From SIG672 sp045535095 (GTDB lineage: Bacteria; Bacillota; Clostridia; Oscillospirales; CAG-272): a stretch of DNA of 25,523 bases. The stretch is from positions 1 to 25,523 of the forward strand of contig JAZSKY010000009.1 in the NCBI GenBank assembly GCA_045535095.1, written 5' to 3'. The notes beneath the pieces are model-generated. The model saw only the letters and a list, made by a program, of their open reading frames with translations. It made no database searches and was not told where the DNA came from. The position numbers and the translations under genes are program-made. Below, in pieces: positions 6,814-14,320 of the stretch; position 1 is the stretch's first letter; each line of letters begins with the position of its first letter.

Positions 6814-7575
6814 TCAGTTGAGCTCTCCGATAAGATCGGACATTGAATACATTCCTGCGGGCATTCCAACCATAAATTCTGCGGCACGGAGAGCGCCGAG
6901 CGCGAATACCGAGCGCGAATACGCCGAATGTGAAATGGTGACAGACTCGTTCTTGCCTCCGAAAAGGACGCTGTGCTCGCCGACGATTCCGCCTGCGCGT
7001 ACTGCGTGAATACCGATCTCGTTTTTCGGTCTTTCCTCGCGTCTCTCGCTTCTGTCGTAAACGTACTCGGGCTTTTCCTCGAGCGTTTCGGAAATGGCGT
7101 CTGCTATCATAAGAGCCGTGCCGCTGGGCGCGTCCAGCTTCTTATTGTGATGCGCTTCGATTATTTCAATATCAAAATCGTCTCCGAGCATCGCCGCAGC
7201 TTTCTTTGCAAGCTCTATTAAAAGGTTGATTCCGAGCGACATATTTCTCGAGAAGAATACGGGGATCGATCTCGCCGCCTCGTGCATCATAGCGGTCTCC
7301 TCTGCGGTGTGTCCTGTTGTCGAAACGACTATCGGGAGGCGCTTTGCCTTTGCGTAATCAAGATACTGACCGATTGCTCCGTGAAATGAAAAATCTACGA
7401 TAACGTCGGCCTTTTCCTTGACGTCTGCTATGTTCCTGTAAACGGGATAATCGCCGCTTTGCGCGTCGTTTACGTCAACGCCTGCAACGATTTTAAAATT
7501 CTCCTTTTCGGATATAAGCTCCTTGACGGCTTGTCCCATTCTGCCGTTTATTCCGCAAAAAATTATGTTAGTCAT
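6814..7575 (-). CDS. dapB: 4-hydroxy-tetrahydrodipicolinate reductase
   Basis: DapB reduces the DapA product with NAD(P)H in the lysine/diaminopimelate pathway, which supplies peptidoglycan cross-links. The Rossmann loop CGINGRMG (7-14) opens the protein. FSRNMSLGINLL and the substrate signature EAHHNKKLDAPSGTA follow; first His142 and Lys146 match the catalytic pair of E. coli DapB (His159, Lys163). At 253 residues it is close to, though slightly below, the usual 265. GGAG lies about 6-7 nt before the ATG. It is the second gene of a dapA-dapB unit with a 61-bp gap that holds a hairpin. It converges on tadA. Confidence 0.95.
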   Translation of the reverse strand: MTNIIFCGINGRMGQAVKELISEKENFKIVAGVDVNDAQSGDYPVYRNIADVKEKADVIVDFSFHGAIGQYLDYAKAKRLPIVVSTTGHTAEETAMMHEAARSIPVFFSRNMSLGINLLIELAKKAAAMLGDDFDIEIIEAHHNKKLDAPSGTALMIADAISETLEEKPEYVYDRSERREERPKNEIGIHAVRAGGIVGEHSVLFGGKNESVTISHSAYSRSVFALGALRAAEFMVGMPAGMYSMSDLIGELN

Positions 7576-7598
7576 ATATAACTCCGATTTAATTTATC

Positions 7599-7628
7599 AG
7601 CCTCGGAAGACTTGGCGTTACCGAGGCT
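7599..7628. repeat. Inverted repeat between dapA and dapB
   Basis: AGCCTCGG (7599-7606) pairs with CCGAGGCT (7621-7628) around 14 nt. On the dapAB transcript no T run follows, so it is not a clear terminator. It may stabilise mRNA or adjust the dapA:dapB ratio; on the plus strand a T-rich stretch follows. Confidence 0.5.
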
Positions 7629-7636
7629 GTTTTTCT

Positions 7637-8524
7637 TTACTTTTTGAGTCCGAGATCCTTCATTATGGATACGAGCTTTGCGCGATTCTGAGGCTCTACC
7701 TCAGAAAGGGGGAGACGAAGCTCGCCCGAGCAGAATCCGAGCTCCTCCATAACCGCCTTGATCGGAACGGGGTTGACCTCGCAGAAGATCGCTCTTGCGA
7801 ACGAGTGAAGCTTCAGCTGGAGAGCTGCGCTTTCCTTGACCTTGCCGTCAAAATAGAGCTGGCAGATGTCGTGAGTTTCTCTCGGCATAGCGTTTGCCAT
7901 TACCGAGATAACGCCCTTGCCTCCGAGAGAGAGCATAGGAACGATCTGATCGTCGTCTCCGCTGTAAATATCGAAAACGTCGCCAAACTCGTGGAAGGTA
8001 TCAACAACCTGAGAGAAGTTGCCCGATGCTTCCTTTACACCCACGATGTTCGGGTGCTTTGCAAGCTCTCTGTAAACGGGAGCGGTGATGTTGCATCCGG
8101 TACGCGAGGGTACGTTGTAAACGATAATAGGGCAATCTACCGCGTCTGCGATGAGATTATAGTGTCTGATAAGACCTGTGGTGGTTGCTTTGTTGTAGTA
8201 GGGGGTGACGGTGAGAAGTCCGTCTGCGCCTGCCTGACTTGCAAAGCGGGAAAGCTCAACCGCGTAGCTCGTATCGTTGCTTCCCGTACCTGCGATAACC
8301 GGGATTCTTCCGTTTACCTTTTCAAGAGTGTATTCAAGGCACTTCTTATGCTCTGCGTCCGAAAGAGTTGCACACTCACCGGTAGTGCCGCAGATGATAA
8401 TAGCATCGGTGCCGTTTGCTATCTGATATTCTATGATATTTCCGAGAGCGTCGTAATCCACCTTGTAATCCTTAAAAGGAGTTATAATAGCGACTCCCGA
8501 TCCCGTGAAGATAGTTTTTTTCAT
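7637..8524 (-). CDS. dapA: 4-hydroxy-tetrahydrodipicolinate synthase
   Basis: DapA condenses pyruvate with aspartate semialdehyde, the committed step to diaminopimelate and lysine. The protein is a TIM barrel of the usual length (295 residues). GTTGE (46-50) is the pyruvate/ASA site; Tyr110 and Tyr136 (YNVPSRTG) match the proton-relay tyrosines, Arg141 binds the carboxylate, and Lys164 in VGVKEAS is the Schiff-base lysine. The feedback site for lysine cannot be judged by eye. The ATG has only a loosely spaced AAAGGAA about 12 nt upstream. It leads the dapA-dapB unit; its promoter at 8687-8715 implies a leader of about 155 nt with hairpins. Confidence 0.95.
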   Translation of the reverse strand: MKKTIFTGSGVAIITPFKDYKVDYDALGNIIEYQIANGTDAIIICGTTGECATLSDAEHKKCLEYTLEKVNGRIPVIAGTGSNDTSYAVELSRFASQAGADGLLTVTPYYNKATTTGLIRHYNLIADAVDCPIIVYNVPSRTGCNITAPVYRELAKHPNIVGVKEASGNFSQVVDTFHEFGDVFDIYSGDDDQIVPMLSLGGKGVISVMANAMPRETHDICQLYFDGKVKESAALQLKLHSFARAIFCEVNPVPIKAVMEELGFCSGELRLPLSEVEPQNRAKLVSIMKDLGLKK

Positions 8525-8552
8525 TGTTGCTTACATTCCTTTCCCGATGAAA

Positions 8553-8578
8553 CCGCGTACGCGAAAAAGCGATCGCGG
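8553..8578 (-). promoter_or_regulatory. GC-rich hairpin in the dapA leader
   Basis: CCGCG (8553-8557) and CGCGG (8574-8578) with an inner CGC/GCG pair around a short A-rich loop form a stem with a 2x2 mismatch. A T-rich stretch precedes it on the minus-strand transcript. It lies just before the ribosome binding site and could affect translation. Confidence 0.45.
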
Positions 8579-8641
8579 CAGTTTTTAAAAAAATGTGAAA
8601 TTGGTGTTGAAAAAACGTACATATTATTGTATAATAGGAAC

Positions 8642-8667
8642 TGTCGGCAGTACATTTAACTGCGACA
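8642..8667 (-). promoter_or_regulatory. Stem-loop at the 5' end of the dapA leader
   Basis: TGTCGGCAGT (8642-8651) pairs with ACTGCGACA (8659-8667), leaving one bulged base and a 7-nt loop. It starts about 13 nt downstream of the predicted transcription start. Confidence 0.5.
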
Positions 8668-8686
8668 ACAAAATTCGCCGTATAAT

Positions 8687-8715
8687 ATAATAACACAAAC
8701 GCCCTTTTATGTCAA
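8687..8715 (-). promoter_or_regulatory. Promoter of dapA-dapB
   Basis: On the minus strand, TTGACA (8710-8715), 17 bp, TGT plus TATTAT (8687-8692). The start site would be near 8680. No comparable plus-strand promoter for queA is evident in the 258-bp gap between dapA and queA. Confidence 0.75.
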
Positions 8716-8748
8716 TAAGTTTTGCATTATTTTATTCAACTATTTTGA

Positions 8749-8769
8749 CTTAAAACGGTGCGTTTTAAG
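8749..8769 (+). promoter_or_regulatory. Hairpin overlapping the queA ribosome binding site
   Basis: CTTAAAACG (8749-8757), loop GTG, CGTTTTAAG (8761-8769): a perfect 9-bp stem. Its last three bases are the first three of the AAGGAG Shine-Dalgarno (8767-8772). It matches no preQ1 riboswitch consensus that I know. Confidence 0.55.
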
Positions 8770-8782
8770 GAGATAACAGCTT

Positions 8783-9844
8783 ATGATATCAAACGAAAAG
8801 ACCTTTACAGACCTCAGCGTACACGATTTTTCGTACGAGCTCCCCGAGGAGCTTATCGCGCAGGAGCCTGCAGAGCCTCGCGACTCGTCCCGTCTTATGG
8901 TGCTTGACAGAGACGAAAAAAGCATAGAGGACAAAAGATTTTCCGATATAATCGACTATTTGAGAGAGGGTGACGTTCTCGTCATCAACGATTCAAAGGT
9001 CATCCCCGCCCGAATCTTCGGAGAGAAGGAGGGTAGCGGCGCACCTATCGAGGTAGTCCTTCTTCGCAGAAGGGGAAGCGACCTCTGGGAAGCGCTCACA
9101 CGCCCCGGAAAAAAAGCGAAGGTCGGTACTGACATTATATTCTCGAGCGAGCTTCGTGCTCACGTCGAGGAGGTGGTTGAGGGCGGAAACCGAATACTCC
9201 GCTTTGAATATGACAAAACTAAAGAGGACTTTTTCTCTGTGCTTGACAGAGTCGGCTCGATGCCTCTGCCTCCCTATATCACAAGGCCTCTTGAGGACAA
9301 GGACCGCTATCAGACTGTCTATGCTTCCGAGCGCGGAAGCGCGGCGGCACCGACGGCAGGACTTCATTTTACCCCCGAGCTTCTCGACAGGATCAGAGAA
9401 AAGGGAGTCAGGATCGCGCCTGTTATGCTTCACGTCGGACTCGGCACCTTCCGTCCCGTAAAGGTCGAAAAGATAACCGATCACGTAATGCACAGCGAGT
9501 TTATTTCGGTAAGTCCCGAGAGTGCAGAGATCATAAACAGTGCAAAGAAAAACGGCGGTAGAGTTGTCGCCGTAGGCACGACCTCCTGCCGTACTCTCGA
9601 GAGCGCATCGGACGAAAACGGAGTCGTTCGGGCTATCTCGGACGATACGGGAATCTTTATATATCCCGGATATAAATTCAAGGTAACAGACGCGCTGATA
9701 ACCAATTTCCACCTTCCCGAAAGCACGCTTATTATGCTCGTTTCCGCGCTTGCGGGACGCGAGTTTACCCTTGACGCGTACAAGACTGCCGTCGAGAGAA
9801 AGTACCGCTTTTTCTCGTTCGGAGACGCGATGTTCATTCATTAA
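8783..9844 (+). CDS. queA: S-adenosylmethionine:tRNA ribosyltransferase-isomerase
   Basis: QueA transfers and isomerises the ribosyl group of SAM onto preQ1 at tRNA position 34, giving epoxyqueuosine. The N-terminal FSYELPEELIAQEPAEPRDSSRLMV is split here by function: DFSYELPEELIAQ and RDSSRLMVLDR are family signatures. GDVLVINDSKVIPARIFGEK, GSAAAPTAGLHFTPELL, LHVGLGTFRPV, VGTTSCRTLES and NFHLPESTLIMLVSALAG follow in the expected order. At 353 residues it is about ten longer than usual. The ATG has AAGGAG 10 nt upstream, partly within a 9-bp hairpin. It heads a probable queA-yitT-miaA operon; tgt, its pathway partner, is 13 kb away in this window. Confidence 0.95.
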   Translation: MISNEKTFTDLSVHDFSYELPEELIAQEPAEPRDSSRLMVLDRDEKSIEDKRFSDIIDYLREGDVLVINDSKVIPARIFGEKEGSGAPIEVVLLRRRGSDLWEALTRPGKKAKVGTDIIFSSELRAHVEEVVEGGNRILRFEYDKTKEDFFSVLDRVGSMPLPPYITRPLEDKDRYQTVYASERGSAAAPTAGLHFTPELLDRIREKGVRIAPVMLHVGLGTFRPVKVEKITDHVMHSEFISVSPESAEIINSAKKNGGRVVAVGTTSCRTLESASDENGVVRAISDDTGIFIYPGYKFKVTDALITNFHLPESTLIMLVSALAGREFTLDAYKTAVERKYRFFSFGDAMFIH

Positions 9845-9874
9845 GTATAAAATACGAAAAACGGAGATTTTTAA

Positions 9875-10765
9875 GTGAAAAACAAGGAAAATATCAAAAA
9901 AGAGGGAACAAAACGTACAGTTTCTGACTACGCCCTCATCACGCTCGGAACCTTTATGGTGGCGCTCGGAATAAGCGTTTTCCTCGCTCCGAACAAGCTC
10001 TCTCCGGGTGGAGTCACCGCTGTCGGAACGGTGCTTTTGCATCTTTTTAATATCAGACTTTCGATCACCAACCTCGTTATCAACGCGATACTTTTCGTGC
10101 TTGGATACAAGTATCTCGGAAAGAGCGCGGTGGTCAAAACGGTGTACGGAATAGTCGCCCTTTCGGCATTTCTCGAGGTGGCGTCCCTTATTCCTCTCTA
10201 TACGGGAGACGTAATAATTTCGTCGGTAGCAGGCGGAATACTTATGGGTGTCGGAGTAGGACTTGTCATAAGACGCGAGGGCTCTACGGGCGGTAGTGAT
10301 TTTGCCGCGCTCATTCTGAACAGATTTTTCCCGCACATCTCGACGGCGAAGCTGATAATGGCAATAGACGGAGTTATAATCGCGCTTGCGGGCGTTGTTT
10401 TCGGCAGTCTTGAGGTAACCTTCTATTCTGCGGTCACGCTTTTCGTTGCGACCAGAGTAGCGGACGCTATCTGCACTCTCGGAAACGCGGCAAAGACCGT
10501 ACAGATATTCTCCGAGAAAAACGACGAGATAGCCGATATGATCCTCCACGAGCTTAACCGCGGAGTTACCGGAATGCACTGCAAGGGAATGTACACCGAC
10601 AGAGAGTCGATGATGCTTTTGTGCGTTGTCTCGCCCAAGCATCTGCCAATAATAATCAACAGAGTAAGAAAGATAGATAAGGGCGCTTTTATCGTTGTGA
10701 ACGATACGAAAGAGGTGCTCGGTCAGGGCTTTGCGCTTGAAAGCTCTTACGATAAAATAAACTGA
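9875..10765 (+). CDS. YitT family membrane protein (DUF161 + DUF2179)
   Basis: The 296-residue protein has an N-terminal YitT membrane part with about five hydrophobic segments (roughly 19-40, 56-78, 85-105, 110-130, 155-195) and a C-terminal soluble DUF2179 domain (about 215-290). Signature pieces are LAPNKLSPGGVTAV, REGSTGGSDFAA and the DUF2179 block RGVTGMHCKGMYTDRE. These proteins sit in the cytoplasmic membrane; transport roles have been proposed but the function is not settled. The start is GTG (9875) with GGAG 8 nt upstream. It lies 30 bp behind queA and 17 bp before miaA with no terminator, so it is probably co-transcribed with these two tRNA-modification genes. Confidence 0.88.
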   Translation: MKNKENIKKEGTKRTVSDYALITLGTFMVALGISVFLAPNKLSPGGVTAVGTVLLHLFNIRLSITNLVINAILFVLGYKYLGKSAVVKTVYGIVALSAFLEVASLIPLYTGDVIISSVAGGILMGVGVGLVIRREGSTGGSDFAALILNRFFPHISTAKLIMAIDGVIIALAGVVFGSLEVTFYSAVTLFVATRVADAICTLGNAAKTVQIFSEKNDEIADMILHELNRGVTGMHCKGMYTDRESMMLLCVVSPKHLPIIINRVRKIDKGAFIVVNDTKEVLGQGFALESSYDKIN

Positions 10766-10782
10766 AAACGGAGATTTTCAAA

Positions 10783-11694
10783 TTGAAAAAAAGAGTAATT
10801 GCGATAAGCGGACCGACGGCTGTCGGAAAGACCGCGCTCGCTCTTCGCGTGGCACGCGAGCTTGACGGCGAGATAATCTCGTGCGACTCCATGCAGATAT
10901 ATAAGGGTATGGATATAGGTACTGCAAAGCCTACTGCCGAGGAGCTTTCTCTCGTGCGCCATCACATGATAGATATAGTCTCGCCCGACACCGCGTTTTC
11001 GTGCGCCGACTACAAGAAAATGGCGACCGAGGCGCTCGAGGATATTCTCGCAAGAGGGAAGATGCCCATCTTCTGCGGAGGGACGGGACTTTACCTCGAA
11101 AGTGTCCTCTACAACGGCGGATTTTCGGAAGCGCCTGCTGACAAGTCGCTCCGCGAAATACTGTCGCAAAACAGTCCCGAGGACAACTACGCAAGGCTTA
11201 TGCAGATAGATCCCGACGCGGCGCTCAAAACACACGCGAACAATATTCCGAGGGTGGTACGCGCTCTTGAAATTTACGAGCTGACCGGCAAGACCAAGAC
11301 CTATTGGGACAAGCTTTCAAAAGAGAAAAAATCGGACTACGATCCTAAGATCGTCGTTTTGTACGCATCAAACAGAGAAGAGCTTTACGACAGAATAAAC
11401 AGACGCGTTGATATTATGGTCGAGAGCGGACTCGAAAGGGAGGTAAGAGAGCTTGCAAGCGCCTTTTCACCCACGTCTCTTCAGGCTATCGGATACAAGG
11501 AGCTTCTTGAATATTTCGACGGAAAATGCACCTTTGACGAAGCAATAGACAAGATAAAGCAGGCAAGCAGAAATTACGCAAAGCGTCAGCAGACGTGGTG
11601 GAGACACTGCGAAAGCGCATATAACGTGGACGTATCGAGCGAAAACTTTGAAAATATTGTAAATTTTGTGATTTCTCTTGCGAAAAATGATTGA
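10783..11694 (+). CDS. miaA: tRNA dimethylallyltransferase
   Basis: MiaA attaches the dimethylallyl group to N6 of A37 in tRNAs reading UNN codons, which would include the tRNA-Leu(UAA) encoded in this window. The P-loop GPTAVGKT spans residues 10-17. DSMQIYKGMDIGTAKP, FCGGTGLYLES, RVVRALEIYELTGK, LQAIGYKE and the C-terminal YAKRQQTWWRH follow, as in the family. The length of 303 is typical. The start is TTG (10783); GGAG lies 9 nt upstream in the phrase ACGGAGATTTT, nearly the same as before the YitT gene. The -35 element of the next promoter overlaps the stop codon. Confidence 0.95.
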   Translation: MKKRVIAISGPTAVGKTALALRVARELDGEIISCDSMQIYKGMDIGTAKPTAEELSLVRHHMIDIVSPDTAFSCADYKKMATEALEDILARGKMPIFCGGTGLYLESVLYNGGFSEAPADKSLREILSQNSPEDNYARLMQIDPDAALKTHANNIPRVVRALEIYELTGKTKTYWDKLSKEKKSDYDPKIVVLYASNREELYDRINRRVDIMVESGLEREVRELASAFSPTSLQAIGYKELLEYFDGKCTFDEAIDKIKQASRNYAKRQQTWWRHCESAYNVDVSSENFENIVNFVISLAKND

Positions 11695-11719
11695 TATATA
11701 GAAAAATATATGTTATAAT
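11691..11719 (+). promoter_or_regulatory. Promoter of the division/housekeeping cluster
   Basis: TTGATA (11691-11696) overlaps the miaA stop codon; 17 bp on, TGT plus TATAAT (11714-11719). It lies 42 bp before the HlyD-like start and probably drives much of 11761-21248. Confidence 0.82.
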
Positions 11720-11760
11720 ACTTAAATAAACCGCGAGGCGCAAAAGGAGGCTGTGAAAAG

Positions 11761-13002
11761 ATGGACGTTTCATACATCAAACGAATCGGTATGTACGTAA
11801 TTCTTGCAATAGCCGCGCTGGCGATCATAATAAGCCTCGTTTACCACGCGTTCGCAGGACTTTCGGACGATCTTGAGCTTACCTTTCTCAAAACGGTCAA
11901 GGTGTCCGAAAATATTGAGCTTGAGGCATTCCTTTCGGTGGACGAGCATGCGGTGAAGCAGTCGTCCTCGCATGAGGCGGGAGCGGTCATCGAATACGTT
12001 TCGGGAAAGAGATCGTACGTTTCTATCGGAGATACGGTCGTAAGAGCGTATCCGAGCGGAAGTGACGTATCAACGATCGAGCGTATATACGCGCTTAGCG
12101 AAAAGATAGCCTTCTGCAAAAAGGTTGACGAGTACTCGTCAAGGCAGGGCGCAGACCGGCTGAAGCAGAAGATTGAAAAATGCGAAAAGGACATCGCCGC
12201 AGAAACCTCGCTTGAAAAGCAGAACGAGCTTCGCGAGGAATACAGAGTGCTTCTTGCCGCATATTCGGCAAAGATGGACCCGAGCGTCAACTATCAGAAG
12301 CTTATAAAGGACTATGAGAGCGAGATAGCAAAGGCAAGAGAAACGCTCGGAAAAGCGAAGGCGGAATATAAGTCGGACGTAAACGGAGCGTATTTCTCCG
12401 AATGTGACGGATACGAGGGCATGATAGACATAAGCTCGCTTTCGTCCGCCGATCTTGACACGCTCTATACCGCGCTTTCGGAAAAAAACAAAGACGACAG
12501 TGTTTCTGCGCTCGGCAAGGTCGTTGATATGAACGTCTGGTATCTCGTTTGCCGCACCGACAGAGAGACCTCTCTTAGAATGGTAAAGGGAGACACGCTC
12601 AGCGTTACCCTTGAAAGCTCGGGAAAGACCTGCAAGATGACGGTTGACCGAGTAGTTTCGGAAAGAGACAGAGACGAGGCGGTAATAATCCTCAAATCCT
12701 CGCTTATGCTTGAGTGTGAGGATTACGCGCATTTCCAGAATATAAAGATCTCGCTCGGCGAGGTAGAGGGATACAAGATACCCACGGGAGCCGTGCGATA
12801 TGAAAACGGAGTTTCGGGAGTTTACGTGCTTCGCGGAAGCCTCGTTCGTTACAGACAGATCGAGATAGTAGGTGCGTTTGACGGATACGTCGTCGCATCA
12901 ACGGGATCGTTTGACGTGCTTGAAGGTCTCACCGCGCTCAACAGATACGACAGAATAATAGTCAGAGGTCATAACCTCTACGACAAGAAAGTAATTATAT
13001 AG
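11761..13002 (+). CDS. HlyD-like membrane-anchored protein with coiled coil
   Basis: The 413-residue protein has one N-terminal membrane anchor (about 10-30), with most of the chain probably outside the cell. A first beta-rich piece (about 60-100) resembles half of a biotinyl/lipoyl-like domain: AGAVIEYVSGKRSYVSIGDTV. A charged coiled-coil hairpin follows (about 110-205), then a second beta-rich part ending in a barrel-like region with GYKIPTGAVRYENGVSGVYVL. That order is the plan of HlyD/membrane-fusion proteins, yet no ABC transporter or outer-membrane partner is nearby, and a Gram-positive cell would not need a periplasmic adaptor. It leads the yggS-sepF-yggT-ylmH-divIVA cluster, so a role at the division site or in envelope assembly is possible; this is inference. 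AAGGAGG lies 10 nt before the ATG. Confidence 0.7.
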   Translation: MDVSYIKRIGMYVILAIAALAIIISLVYHAFAGLSDDLELTFLKTVKVSENIELEAFLSVDEHAVKQSSSHEAGAVIEYVSGKRSYVSIGDTVVRAYPSGSDVSTIERIYALSEKIAFCKKVDEYSSRQGADRLKQKIEKCEKDIAAETSLEKQNELREEYRVLLAAYSAKMDPSVNYQKLIKDYESEIAKARETLGKAKAEYKSDVNGAYFSECDGYEGMIDISSLSSADLDTLYTALSEKNKDDSVSALGKVVDMNVWYLVCRTDRETSLRMVKGDTLSVTLESSGKTCKMTVDRVVSERDRDEAVIILKSSLMLECEDYAHFQNIKISLGEVEGYKIPTGAVRYENGVSGVYVLRGSLVRYRQIEIVGAFDGYVVASTGSFDVLEGLTALNRYDRIIVRGHNLYDKKVII

Positions 13003-13014
13003 GTCAAACGGACT

Positions 13015-13734
13015 ATGACGGAAGAATATAAGAAATCGCTTGCCGAGAGCTTTGGTGAGCTTTACGAAAATATAAGAAAAAGCGGACGGGACGTCCTTGT
13101 GGTTGCCGCGAGTAAGACGGTCTCTGCCGAGGTCATAAATTACGCCGCTGAAAATTTCGGACTCACCGACGTCGGTGAAAACCGCGTGCAAGAGCTTCTT
13201 GAAAAGTACGACAGTCTTGATAAGGACAGACTGAAGGTGCATTTTATCGGTCATCTTCAGAAAAACAAGGTAAAATACATCGTCGGCAAGGTCGCGCTTA
13301 TACATTCGCTTGATTCGGAGGGACTTGCCCTTGAGATAGAGAAGCAGGCGTCAAAGCTCGGCATCACGTGCGACGTGCTTATCGAGGTCAACATCGGCGC
13401 AGAGGAGCAAAAGAGCGGAATAGACGCCGCCGAGGCGCTCGCTCTTGCCGAGAAGGTACTCACTCTTGAGCACGTAAATCTGCGCGGAATGATGACGGTA
13501 GGGCCGAGATGTGAGTCAAAAGAGGAATATAAGGTATATTTTAATAAAACATATTCACTTTTTTCGGAAATATTTCTTGACAAGTTACCCGAAAAAGGGC
13601 ATAATATAGAGAGCCCCATTCTTTCAATGGGAATGTCCGACTCCTACGAGGCGGCGCTCGAGTGCGGAGCAAATATCATAAGACCGGGAAAATGTCTTTT
13701 CGGTGAAAGATACTATCCGACACCCGAAAAATAA
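13015..13734 (+). CDS. yggS: YggS/PROSC family pyridoxal-phosphate homeostasis protein
   Basis: A single-domain PLP-binding TIM barrel of 239 residues; the family buffers pyridoxal phosphate and affects amino-acid metabolism rather than catalysing a known reaction. The PLP lysine is Lys34 in VAASKT. VGENRVQE, HFIGHLQKNK, IEVNIGAEEQKSG, LRGMMTVGP and LSMGMSDSYEAAL follow as expected, and IIRPGKCLFGER closes the phosphate site. Only a weak CGGA is seen before the ATG, so it may be translated by coupling to the HlyD-like gene that ends 12 bp upstream. Its place directly before sepF matches ylmE in Bacillus. Confidence 0.94.
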   Translation: MTEEYKKSLAESFGELYENIRKSGRDVLVVAASKTVSAEVINYAAENFGLTDVGENRVQELLEKYDSLDKDRLKVHFIGHLQKNKVKYIVGKVALIHSLDSEGLALEIEKQASKLGITCDVLIEVNIGAEEQKSGIDAAEALALAEKVLTLEHVNLRGMMTVGPRCESKEEYKVYFNKTYSLFSEIFLDKLPEKGHNIESPILSMGMSDSYEAALECGANIIRPGKCLFGERYYPTPEK

Positions 13735-13795
13735 AACACGTATATTTTTGCGCAAGGGCGCAGGATAAAAATAAAAACTATTTTTGGAGGATCAC

Positions 13796-14299
13796 ATGGC
13801 AGGATTAAAAAGTATGATAGGAAAAATATTCTCTCCCGAGGACGAGGAGGATATCCAGAGCTATTCTTCGAGCGATTACGAGGAGCCGAGCGCTCCCGAA
13901 TATCAGGCAAAGACCGCAGAGCCTGCAGCTCCTGCATATACCGCAGAGCCTGCAAGCGCACCTAAGCAGACCGCAGCCAAGGCTGTTGACGCTGCATTCG
14001 AGCTTAAGGTGGTAAAGCCTGACAATTTTGCATCGGTAGGTCAGATCGCAGACCACCTTATCAACAGAAGAACGGTAGTTCTCAACCTCGAGTCCACCTC
14101 TAAGGAGACTGCAAGAAGAATTATCGACTTCCTCAACGGTGTTGCATATACTCTTGACGGACAGATCAAGGCTGTTGCAAACAATACTTACGTTATCACC
14201 CCGAGCCACGTTGACATTTCGGGCGAGTCTCTCGCTGAAAGTAAGCCTGCGGCATCGGTAACTCAGACACCCGACGATTCGGGCTTCGGCGGCTTCTGA
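13796..14299 (+). CDS. sepF: Cell division protein SepF
   Basis: SepF binds the C-terminal tail of FtsZ and tethers the Z-ring to the membrane. The protein starts with an amphipathic MAGLKSMIGKIF helix (membrane-binding in the family) and an acidic stretch. An Ala/Pro-rich linker (about 35-70, with repeated TAEPA) leads to the SepF fold (about 72-145) with RRTVVLNLES, RRIIDFLNGVAYTLDGQI and NTYVITPSHV. A tail ends in GFGGF. At 167 residues it has the usual length. ATG at 13796 is chosen because GGAGG lies 5 nt before it; an in-frame TTG at 13784 would lie inside that site. Codons look more like those of ileS (GCA/GCT alanine) than those of neighbours, suggesting high expression. Confidence 0.93.
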   Translation: MAGLKSMIGKIFSPEDEEDIQSYSSSDYEEPSAPEYQAKTAEPAAPAYTAEPASAPKQTAAKAVDAAFELKVVKPDNFASVGQIADHLINRRTVVLNLESTSKETARRIIDFLNGVAYTLDGQIKAVANNTYVITPSHVDISGESLAESKPAASVTQTPDDSGFGGF

Positions 14300-14320
14300 T
14301 AAAAATCGGAGCAAAAGACC

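Noticed and set aside
7523..8659. Plus-strand frame opposite dapA
   Set aside because: It is antisense to an intact DapA and part of DapB; composition is that of a shadow frame.
8525..8680. Lysine riboswitch before dapA
   Set aside because: The leader is shorter than that riboswitch and I cannot find its conserved core.
8700..8782. preQ1 riboswitch before queA
   Set aside because: The hairpin near the start does not match the class I or II consensus that I know, and the expected loop-tail pairing is not apparent.
8993..10642. Long minus-strand frame across queA and the YitT gene
   Set aside because: Both genes beneath it have clear families and binding sites; the antisense product shows no domain.
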